DNA of 32,407 nt from Acaryochloris sp. IP29b_bin.137 (GTDB taxonomy: Bacteria; Cyanobacteriota; Cyanobacteriia; Thermosynechococcales; Thermosynechococcaceae), in the NCBI RefSeq assembly GCF_028285745.1, contig NZ_JANQOP010000066.1, positions 1 to 32,407 on the forward strand, read 5' to 3'. Each line of letters opens with the position of its first letter. Position 1 is the stretch's first letter. A program made the position numbers and the translations under genes. Shown in pieces: positions 8,193-18,100 of this stretch. Under the pieces are notes generated by a model. That model searched no databases, was not told the DNA's origin, and saw only the letters and a program-made list of their open reading frames with translations.

Positions 8193-11100
8193 ATGCAGAG
8201 AATTATGACGTTCAAAGGGATAATCCAAAACAAACTTGATGATTCAAACCATGATTTTTCTTTGGGATCGACTTTGGCGAACGTCTTGCGCCAAAGAGCC
8301 ATAGCTCAGCCCCACAAAGTTGCCTGTCAGTTCATACCCGATGAAGTTTCTGATGTAACCCGAGTAGATTGGCACCAGGGAAATAGCTGGACGTATTCTG
8401 ATATTGATCGCCGAGCTAGAGCAATTTCTAAGCAGTTACGAATTCGATTGTCAGATTGTGATAGACAGAATCAGCCTATTCTTCTGGCCTATTCTCCAGG
8501 TTTAGAATTTATTGCTGCTCTTTTTGGCTGCTGGTACGCAGGTAAAATCGCAGTCCCCGTTCAGCCAGCCCGTCGCCATCAGAGCGGGGAACGCTGGAAA
8601 CATATTCTTGAAGATGCCCAAGTAGTAGGTATCTTAACTTGTCAGCATTTGTTACCAGAAGTAAAACAGTTAATAGCCCATCATGATAGTGATACTCTCT
8701 TCTGTCTGGCTACTGATCAACTCAATAATCTAGAAATTAATGATTCAATACCTAATGAGTTTGAGCTTTGTAAGGCTGAGAAATTAGCGTTGTTGCAATA
8801 CACCTCAGGTTCTACCAGCAAACCGAAAGGTGTCATGGTTAGCCATTCCAACCTCATGAGTAATCAAGCATTGATTTATCAATGCTTTGGTCATGGGCCT
8901 GACAGCTATTTTGTTATTTGGTTACCTCCTCATCATGACATGGGGTTAATTGGTGGAATTTTACAGCCTATTTACGGTGGTTTCCCAGTGACCTTGATGT
9001 CACCACAGTCTTTTTTACGGAGACCAATACGCTGGCTACAGGCAATCTCTCATTTTCAGGCAACAACCAGCGGTGGACCTAATTTCGCCTATGACTATTG
9101 TCTTCAAAAAACCACGCCTTCACAGCGGGTAGGGTTGAATCTAAGCAGTTGGCAACTTGCCTTTAATGGGGCTGAACCTATTCAAGCTAGGACACTTGAA
9201 AACTTCTCATCCACCTTTGCAAGTTGTGGGTTTAAGTCCCAAGCATTTTACCCCTGCTATGGCCTAGCAGAAGCTACTCTATTCGTCTCGGGTAACCATT
9301 GGGATGCCCGGAAAAATACGATTCGTAGCCTCAAGCGGAGTTCGCTTGGTTTAGGGAATGTTGTTGAGACGACTCCCAATTCTGACGATGCAGCACTCGT
9401 TATTGGCTGCGGTGAATTAGATGTAGGAACGAGTCTAGCCATTGTTGACCTGAAAAATGGTCATACCTGTACGTCGAACAAAATAGGTGAGATATGGGTT
9501 GCAGGCGACAGCATAACCCAAGGGTATTGGCAAAATTTTCAAGCGACACAAGAAAGCTTTCATGCTTACTTACCTGATGGAAGTGGGCCTTATCTGCGCA
9601 CTGGAGATTTGGGCTTTTATGATGGTCAATCACTTTATATCACCGGGCGGCTTAAAGATTTAATCGTTATCCGTGGACGCAACCACCTACCCCACGACAT
9701 CGAATATACTGTAGCTCAATGTCATGAAGATCTGAGATCACAAGGGGCTGCATTTAGTGTCGATCTGGATGGATCTGAAAGCCTTGTCATTTTTCAAGAA
9801 GTCAAGCGAGCGGCCTTACGTCATCTGCAGGCAGAGGTTGTTTTCAATGCCATACGTGCTGCTGTTTCACACCATCATGGGCTACAAGTTGCAGTCATAT
9901 GGCTACTGAAGCCGGGGCACCTACCGCAGACTACAAGCGGGAAAGTACAAAGACATATATGCAAAACTGCCTTTATCGAAAAAAAGCTCGCACCTGTCGC
10001 CCATTGGTCCATTAATGAAGGGCAAAAGATCAAGCGAAGTAAGGGAAAAGAATCTACCGCCTTTGCTTCCAGCAAAGATAACTTAAATTCTTTACCGTCG
10101 GACAGAACTAACAAGCTTGCTGGCCGCATTTCTTGGCTTCGCCAATATGCGAACGAGTCGATTAATTCCCGATTAATGGATGAGCGTCGATGTATTTCAC
10201 CCAGCATAGTTCTGGATTTTGGCAACCAAGGCTTGTTGGGGATGCAGGTGCCTCAACAGTATGGTGGCCTGGAATTCGGCCATCATGACCTATTGCAAGT
10301 CTTGGAACAACTTGGGGCCATTGATCCTACTTTAGCCCTATTTGTTGGTCTTAATAATGTACTGGGTATTCGCCCTATCTTGGACTATGCTCAGCCAGAG
10401 ATGCGCGAGCAACTTCTACCGGGGCTAGCTGCTGGGCGAGAATTAGCAGCATTTGCTCTGACTGAACCAGCGGCTGGTTCTAACCCATTCGGTATTACGT
10501 CTAAAGCCATGCCGACGTCACAGGGTTGGACATTGCAAGGAGAAAAAATTTGGAGTGGTTCCGCAGCGTGGGCAAGCGTTACCAATGTATTTGTCAAGCA
10601 ATGTGATGCAACTGGTAACCCCATAGGTGTCAGCGGATTCATCGTCAAAAAAGGTTCGCCTGGACTACGTCAAGGGCCTGAGGCATTGACCATGGGGATG
10701 AGAGCCATGGTGCAAAATACGGTGTTTCTAGACCAAGTGCCTGCCTCTACATCTCAGCTTTTGGGCGAATCTGGCATGGGCATGATTGTGGCACAAGAAG
10801 CCATGATGTATGGGCGCCTAGCTATTGCTGCTGCCAGTGTTGGTGGAATGAAGCGCTGTGCCCAAATGATGCTGCGCTATAGTTCTCGTCGCTCTATTTC
10901 TACGGGAAAATTGTTGGATAACCCAATAATATTGACTCGATTGAATTGGTTAACTCATGCGATCACCACTCTTAACAGCCTAGTTACCTTTGTTGGTCAA
11001 CGTTTGGATCAGGCATTGTTTGTCCCTGAAGAGTTCTATGCTGCCTGCAAGGTCCTAGGCCCAGAATTTTATTGGCAGGCTGCTGACAACTTAGTGCAAT

Positions 11101-12131
11101 GTCTAGGAGGACGAGGCTATATCGAAACTAACGTAGCACCCCAAATCCTCAGAGATGCCAGAGTTTTGAGAATTTTTGAAGGGCCAACTGAATCCCTAGC
11201 AATGTATTTAGGGGCTAGGGTGACCCATCAGCCAGCAGCATTGCGAGAGTTTTTATCAGAGTTGAATTTGACCTCACTGGCAGATTCACTCTTTGAGTCT
11301 GCCAGTGAGATTTTGGCCTACTATCTAAGTTCACAGTCACCTTTCTCAGATGAGATACCTGCTCGGCAGCAGGCAAATTTTGTGATTGGGGAAACGGCTG
11401 CGTGGGCATTAGCTATCGCAACATTAAAGGCTACCTCAGCTAGGCCTGCAGCGACTGAGTGGGCACAGCATCACTTTAAGCAGGCTGTTGCTCAGGTTCA
11501 GGTGTCTCACCCCAATAAAGGGGTAACGGCGACAATGTTGGCTGAACAAATTAGCAACTATCAAAACAGTATCGGAGAGATCGAACAAACCTTGGCAGGT
11601 AATGACGAAATGCTAGATAAGGTGTTGAAATTAACGCCTCCATCTCATTCTTCTCCCGTGGAGGGACAGACCAAGCACCTGCACGCTCATGAAAAGAAAG
11701 TCCCCCCCTCTCTGTTTCGCCCACTTTCCCTGAAGCAGAAATTCAAAATTGAGCAGTGGCTGCAGCAGTGGCTTACGCAGCGATTGCGCTTAGAACAAGA
11801 TCAAATTGAACTCAATAAAGCGCTAGCAGACTATGGTGTTGATTCAGTCATGGCGGTTGAATTGGCCCAAGATTTGGAAGATTTTCTTGCCTTGTCGCAG
11901 CCGCTAGATGTGACTCTAGCCTGGAGCTTCCCAACCATTGAAGCGCTCTCTCAGCATCTTGCTGATCTGACCAATGGTGCTCAACCACCAATGTCTAATC
12001 AACCGATGTCTAATCCAGAGATCGCAAACCGTTTTTCTGGTCTAGATGAAACGGAGCTCAGTGACGATTTATCCGAGGCCCAACTGGCGGAAATGCTGGC
12101 AGCGGAACTGGCAGCAGTGCGAGGGAGATAG
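8193..12131 (+). CDS. Loading protein: fatty acyl-AMP ligase - acyl-CoA dehydrogenase-like - ACP fusion
   Basis: This 1312-residue starter enzyme has three parts. Residues about 20-595 are a fatty acyl-AMP ligase (FAAL): YTSGSTSKPKGV (203-214), PPHHDMGLIGG, YGLAEAT (356-362), RTGDLGF (469-475), GRLKDLIVIRGRN and the terminal Lys584 in TTSGKVQR. The spacing and HHDMGLIGG favour FAAL over CoA ligase, so it should form acyl-adenylate from a free fatty acid and pass the acyl to ACP. Residues about 640-1130 are an acyl-CoA dehydrogenase-type flavoprotein: ALTEPAAGSN (755-764) and LGGRGYIETN; Glu996 in RIFEGPTE is at the usual catalytic-base position. It likely makes a 2,3-unsaturated acyl-ACP. Residues about 1180-1260 are an ACP with Ser1218 in YGVDSVMAVEL. 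The C-terminal tail (DDLSEAQLAEMLAAEL) is probably a docking helix. An ATG at 8205 with an AGAG site six bases upstream is an alternative start. The next gene begins two bases after the stop. Confidence 0.93.
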   Translation: MQRIMTFKGIIQNKLDDSNHDFSLGSTLANVLRQRAIAQPHKVACQFIPDEVSDVTRVDWHQGNSWTYSDIDRRARAISKQLRIRLSDCDRQNQPILLAYSPGLEFIAALFGCWYAGKIAVPVQPARRHQSGERWKHILEDAQVVGILTCQHLLPEVKQLIAHHDSDTLFCLATDQLNNLEINDSIPNEFELCKAEKLALLQYTSGSTSKPKGVMVSHSNLMSNQALIYQCFGHGPDSYFVIWLPPHHDMGLIGGILQPIYGGFPVTLMSPQSFLRRPIRWLQAISHFQATTSGGPNFAYDYCLQKTTPSQRVGLNLSSWQLAFNGAEPIQARTLENFSSTFASCGFKSQAFYPCYGLAEATLFVSGNHWDARKNTIRSLKRSSLGLGNVVETTPNSDDAALVIGCGELDVGTSLAIVDLKNGHTCTSNKIGEIWVAGDSITQGYWQNFQATQESFHAYLPDGSGPYLRTGDLGFYDGQSLYITGRLKDLIVIRGRNHLPHDIEYTVAQCHEDLRSQGAAFSVDLDGSESLVIFQEVKRAALRHLQAEVVFNAIRAAVSHHHGLQVAVIWLLKPGHLPQTTSGKVQRHICKTAFIEKKLAPVAHWSINEGQKIKRSKGKESTAFASSKDNLNSLPSDRTNKLAGRISWLRQYANESINSRLMDERRCISPSIVLDFGNQGLLGMQVPQQYGGLEFGHHDLLQVLEQLGAIDPTLALFVGLNNVLGIRPILDYAQPEMREQLLPGLAAGRELAAFALTEPAAGSNPFGITSKAMPTSQGWTLQGEKIWSGSAAWASVTNVFVKQCDATGNPIGVSGFIVKKGSPGLRQGPEALTMGMRAMVQNTVFLDQVPASTSQLLGESGMGMIVAQEAMMYGRLAIAAASVGGMKRCAQMMLRYSSRRSISTGKLLDNPIILTRLNWLTHAITTLNSLVTFVGQRLDQALFVPEEFYAACKVLGPEFYWQAADNLVQCLGGRGYIETNVAPQILRDARVLRIFEGPTESLAMYLGARVTHQPAALREFLSELNLTSLADSLFESASEILAYYLSSQSPFSDEIPARQQANFVIGETAAWALAIATLKATSARPAATEWAQHHFKQAVAQVQVSHPNKGVTATMLAEQISNYQNSIGEIEQTLAGNDEMLDKVLKLTPPSHSSPVEGQTKHLHAHEKKVPPSLFRPLSLKQKFKIEQWLQQWLTQRLRLEQDQIELNKALADYGVDSVMAVELAQDLEDFLALSQPLDVTLAWSFPTIEALSQHLADLTNGAQPPMSNQPMSNPEIANRFSGLDETELSDDLSEAQLAEMLAAELAAVRGR

Positions 12132-12133
12132 CC

Positions 12134-15100
12134 ATGATCCAATCTCGCTCGTCTAAATCAATACCTTCGTCTGAAAATCAGTCTAAGAACTACCGTAGTT
12201 TATTGCGAGAAGCAACGATTCAGATTCGCAAGTTGCGTACTCAGCTAGACAATATTGAAAAACGCCAAGCAGAGCCCATCGCAATTGTTGGCATGGCTTG
12301 TCGCTTCCCTGGTGAGGCAAATACTCCTGAAGCTTACTGGGACTTGCTGCGAAATGGGGTAGACACCGTTGGCAAAGTGCCGACTCAACGTTGGGACATC
12401 GACGCCTATTATGACCCTGATCCTGCTGCACCTGGGAAAATGTACACTCGTTCAGGTAGCTTTATTAACCATGTAGATCAGTTTGATCCACAATTTTTTG
12501 GGATTTCACCTCGAGAAGCACACAGTTTAGATCCGCAACAGCGGTTATTACTGGAAGTTAGCCACAACGCTTTAGAGAATGCTGGCATTCCCGCTTTTGA
12601 CCAAAAAGGAAGTGCCACAGGGGTGTTTGTTGGCCTCTGTTTTGATGATTATGCTCAGCGCAGCGTGCGCTCTAGCAATCCAGCCCTGATCGATGCATTT
12701 AGTAGTCTGGGGAATACCCGAAGTGTTGCTGCTGGACGGATTGCCTATGTATTTGGATTTCAGGGGCCAACGATGCAGCTGGACACCACCTGCTCGTCAT
12801 CATTGTTGGCGATTCATTTAGCCTGCCAGAGTTTACGTAATGGGGAATGTAATCTCGCTTTGGCAGGTGGCGTCAACCTAATGCTTTCACCGGAAGCCGC
12901 TATTGGTTTTTGTAAGCTTCAGGCTCTGGCACCAGATGGACGATGTAAAACCTTTGATGCGGCGGCTGATGGCTATGGTCGTGGTGAAGGGTGTGGTGTG
13001 GTTGTGCTGAAACGGATGTCGGATGCCGTTCATGACCGAGACAATATTCTAGCCCTAATCAAGGGTTCAGCGGTGAATCATGATGGCTCTAGCAACGGCT
13101 TAACCGCCCCTAATGGTGCTGCTCAGACAGCGGTCATCCGCCAAGCATTATCCAATGCCCGACTAGATCCAGAACAAATTCAATACGTGGAAGCTCACGG
13201 GACCGGGACTTCCCTGGGAGATCCTATTGAGCTCATTGCGTTAGATCAAGCCCTGGACGGTCGCTCAGATCCCCTTTTGGTAGGTTCAGTCAAAACAAAC
13301 TTTGGTCACCTGGAGGCAGCTGCCGGTGTAGCTGGGTTGATGAAAGTGATTCTTGCATTGCAGCATCAACAAATTCCTCCCCATTTGCACCTCAATACTC
13401 CCAATTCTTTCATCCCCTGGGAACGTCTCGCTATTCAAGTGCCGACCCAATTGACTCCCTGGCCAGAAACTTCAGAACCCAAACGGGCAGGTCTGAGCAG
13501 TTTTGGGATGAGTGGCACCAACGTGCATCTTATTCTTGAGGAAGCAGTATCTGCTGAAGCGGCCCCCCTGGAAAACCCCTTTTGTGCAAATCCTGAACGC
13601 TCCCTTCATCTTTTGACGTTATCTGCCCGAAGTGAATCAGCCCTGAAATCATTGGCCCTGCAGTATCAAGCCTGGTTGATGGAATCTAAGAGCGATTCAG
13701 CTGACATTTGCGTTACGTCGAATACAGGGCGCTCTCACTTTACCCATCGATTGGCTGTGAGTGCAGCTAACATCCCCCAACTCGGTCAACAATTAAATCA
13801 TGCGATTGAGCAGCGATTCTCCCATAATCTTTTGCAACCGGTCTCATCCCACCATCCAAAGATTGGTTTTCTCTTTACTGGACAAGGCTCACAATATGTG
13901 AGGATGGGGCAAGAACTCTTTGAGACTGAGCCTGTTTTCCAAGATGCCATTCATCGGTGTGCTGAAATTCTAGAGAAAGACAACATCCCGTTGTTGAAGC
14001 TTCTTTACCCAGCTTTAGAATCGTCGACGCTTCCCTCAAAGTACTCAATTCATGACACCACTATTACTCAACCTGCTCTTTTTGCCCTTGAATATGCCCT
14101 CGCTAAACTTTGGCAGTTCTGGGGCATTGAGCCTGACTATGTTTTAGGTCATAGCATTGGTGAATATGCAGCGGCCTGCATTGCGGGTGTATTTAGCCTT
14201 GAAGATGGACTCAGACTCATCGCTGCACGCGGGCGGTTGATGCAGTCTTTGCCAGAAGGGGGGGGAATGGTGGCGGTGATGGCTGCCTCGGACCCGGTGG
14301 CTGAACTGTTATCGGATGGGGTTGAGATCGCAGCAGTGAATGGCCCTCAGAATACGGTCATTTCGGGAGAACTATCAGCTTTAAATCGTGTGGTTACGCA
14401 GCTTGAGTCTCGAAACTACAAAATCAAATGGCTTAAGGTTTCCCATGGGTTTCACTCTGCCCTCATGGAGCCAATCCTGGCAGAGTTTCAACAGATTGCC
14501 CAAGCGATACAGTATCGTCAGCCCAATATTGACTTTATCTCTAGTGTGACTGGGCAGTCTATGGCGACTGAAATAGGTGAACCCAGCTATTGGGTCAATC
14601 AAATTCGTCAACCTGTGCAGTTTTCATTAGCCATGGATACCCTTGCGAATGAAAACTGCAAAATCTTTATTGAGATTGGTCCCCGCCCCACCTTAGTTTC
14701 CATGGGACAGCTGTGCATACCGGCAGAGGATAGTCAATGGTTACCTAGCCTATCGCCTGCAAAAGTGCAAAACGATGTCCGTTCTGAAAAAACAGATTGG
14801 CAAACGCTGACATCAACATTGAGCCGACTGTATGAGGCAGGCTGTTCAATCAATTGGGCTAACTTTAACAGAAACTGTTCCCGAAAAACCGTACTCTTGC
14901 CCAGTTACCCCTTTCAGCGGAAACGCTATTGGTTGGAGACAGCAAGCGAGTCCTCTCCTCCTAACCTGACATCAACCATCCAATATCCTCTATTAGGGCA
15001 ACAACTCTCCCTCGCAGGAGATACGGTACGATGTTATACCTCATTTTTACAATGGGATAACCCGTTAATTTGGCAGGATCACCGAGTTTTTCAGTCTGTA

Positions 15101-18100
15101 TTAATGCCTGCTGCAGCTTATCTAGAAATGGTTTTAGCCGCAGGCCGAGAGATATACCAAGACGCCAGTTATGAAGTGACCAACGTATCCTTGCTAAAGG
15201 GACTATGGCTCAGTGAAAGCAACTCCATTCACCTACAGACATTAGTAAACCGTCAGGAACTCGATCAGTACTCCTTTGAGATTCACAGCCGCCATGAAAA
15301 TGATTGGGTTCAACATAGTACAGGCAATATACAGTCATCTTCTGCTCAAACAAATCTACCTGGACTCAACTTTAAAGCTATTCAACACAGGCTGACGAAT
15401 ACTCTCTCAAGTGAGCAATTCTATGAGAGATGTGTGGCTCGTGGGATTGAGTATGGCCCATCGTTTCGGGCTGTTCAACAGGTTTGGCTGGGAGATGGAG
15501 AGGCGTTAGCTCAGGTCGCCCTTACTCCATCCTCGACGGTCCTTCAATTCCAAATGCATCCGGTGCTATTGGATGCTGGCCTGCAGTTGGCAGGAGCCAC
15601 GCTAGAAGAAAGTTTAACTCCCTATTTACCGGTAGCTGTTGAACGGTTTTATTGTTGCCAAGCACCGGAAGCGGCCTGGATATATGCTCAAAAACGTCAC
15701 CAAGCGGTCGCCCAGCCGGTTATTGATGTAACTTGGGTAGACGCTCAGCATCAGACTGTAGCTGTTCTCCAGGGACTAACCTTGCAGGCGGTTGAATCTC
15801 CCAATCATCCGACTCAATGGTTTCATCAAGTAGTCTGGGAAAATCAGCCTTTACCCCTAGCACCAGGGGCGTTCTTGGTTTCACCCCAAGCGGTGAGCGA
15901 TGCGATCGCATCCCAATTCACCCAACTTGTTCAACAGCCTGATTTTCTCACCTACCAAGACTTACAGACTGAATTAAACACCTTGACCTTGGCCTATATT
16001 ATCCAGGCCTTCTCTCAGTTAGGTTGGACTCCTCAGTCAAATAGACACTACACAAGCAAGGAATTAGCCCATATCCTTGGCATTGTTTCTCGGCATCAAA
16101 AACTGTTTAATCATTGCCTAATTTTGTTGCAAAAAGCTCATGTTTTGACCACAGTTAATGGGCTCTGGCAAGTTCCTAATGAATTACCACACATAAATTT
16201 AAGAGATCTAGAAGAACGACTTCAAGAAAAGCAGTTATTAAGTACGGAACTTTCCCTATTGCAACGTTGTGGGACAAAACTGGCTTCCGTTTTTCAAGGT
16301 CAAGTAAATCCTTTAGATCTATTGTTTCCTCAAGGAAATTTAACTGATCTCGCACAACTCTATCAGAGTTCTGTGGGTGCTCAGGCAATGAATCAATTGT
16401 TGCGAAGAGCAATTGCCACAGCTATCGCTCATGTACCTCTAGACCGCCCTCTTCGTGTTCTCGAGATTGGCGCAGGTACAGGTGGCACTACATCTCAGAT
16501 ACTGCCACTACTGGCTGACTTAAGCCACCCCGTCACCTATATCTTCACTGATATTTCCTCTCGGTTTACACGTGCTGCCCGCGACCAATTCCAGAAGTTT
16601 TTATTTACGGAATATAAGCTACTAGATATCGAACAATCGCCTGTGGCACAAGGATATAAACCTGATTTTGACCTTGTAATTGCTGCCAATGTTCTCCACG
16701 CAACGGCGGATATTCAACAGACCCTAAACCATGTTCGGGAGCTATTAGCTCCAGGTGGTCAATTGTTTTTGCTCGAAGGAACTCAGCCCATGGCTTGGGT
16801 TGATTTGATCTTTGGTTTGACTTCTGGCTGGTGGCGATTCAACGATCATGATCTACGACAGGATCACCCTCTGCTTTCAGTTTCACAATGGCACTCAGTA
16901 CTAAAGGAAGTTGGGTTTAACGAGGTTGTTGCATTAAAAACTGACGACACTTCTCAGGAGTTTGCTCAGACTGTCATTATCGCTCAGTCTGAAACAGCTA
17001 CATTAAATCACTGGTATCTCTTGGGAAACCTATCATCCATTCGCCCATTAGCATCTCGATTAGAGACCCAACATCAGATTACCAGGACTTTCGATGCTGC
17101 CCTTCTCGATATGGCCGAGTTTTTACCTGAGCTTGAGACTATAAATAGCTTTGTTTATATTTTGCCATCAGTCATTGAAGACCACGTGGTAGAGGTGACG
17201 GAGAATATCTGTCGACAAATGTTGTCATTGGTACAAGCATTGACACACCATTCTGAGCCTCCCAGGCTCTATGTTGTCAGTGTGGAAAACACAAGAGCTT
17301 CTTGTCTTTCCAAGTCATCTCTATGGGGATTTGTTCAAACTTTACAGATGGAGCACCCAGAATTACATTGCACCCATCTGCAAGTGGACAATTTGGACAA
17401 CCTCGTTGCAGAACTATTATCGGCCTCGCCTGAAACTCAGGTTAAATTCACAACAGGTGTCAGGCAGGTTGCACGCTTAGAATCTTTCACCGAAGATTTA
17501 TCCAGAAATCCATTCCAAAACTCACCCATTCATTTAGTTACGACTCAAACAGGTACACTGAACGGATTGCAATGGAAGAATACCCAAGTCCGACAGCCCC
17601 AAGCCAATGAAGTAACTATTCGCGTTCAGGCTACGGGGCTTAACTTTAAGGATGTGCTAATCGCAATGGGGCAATATCCTGAGGCTGCTCCTCTGGGGTC
17701 TGAGTGTGTGGGTGTGGTGATAGAGGTTGGAGCTGACGTCAGCGATCTGCAGCCGGGACAGTTGGTAATGGCCATTGCCTATGGTAGCTTTTCACGGTTT
17801 GTTAACGTCCATCGCAATTTAGTGACTCCTGTTCCTCCTAATGTCACCATTACCGAAGCTGCTACGCTACCTGTAGTCTTTTCGGCAACTTACTACGGCC
17901 TTTTTTATCTAGCTAAGCTGCAGCCAGGGGAACGGCTCCTCCTCCACGGAGCAACAGGCGGTATCGGTCAAGCCGCAATTCAAATTGCTCAACAGGTGGG
18001 GGCAGAGATTTTTGCCACTGCCAGTCCTGATAAGTGGGATGCACTCAAAGCTCTGGGAGTAAGCCACATTATGGAGTCAAGAAGCCTGGGCTTTGCAGAC

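Noticed and set aside
8193-9990. Reading the first operon domain as an NRPS adenylation domain or a CoA ligase
   Set aside because: HHDMGLIGG and the overall pattern fit fatty acyl-AMP ligases, and the protein carries its own ACP as acceptor.
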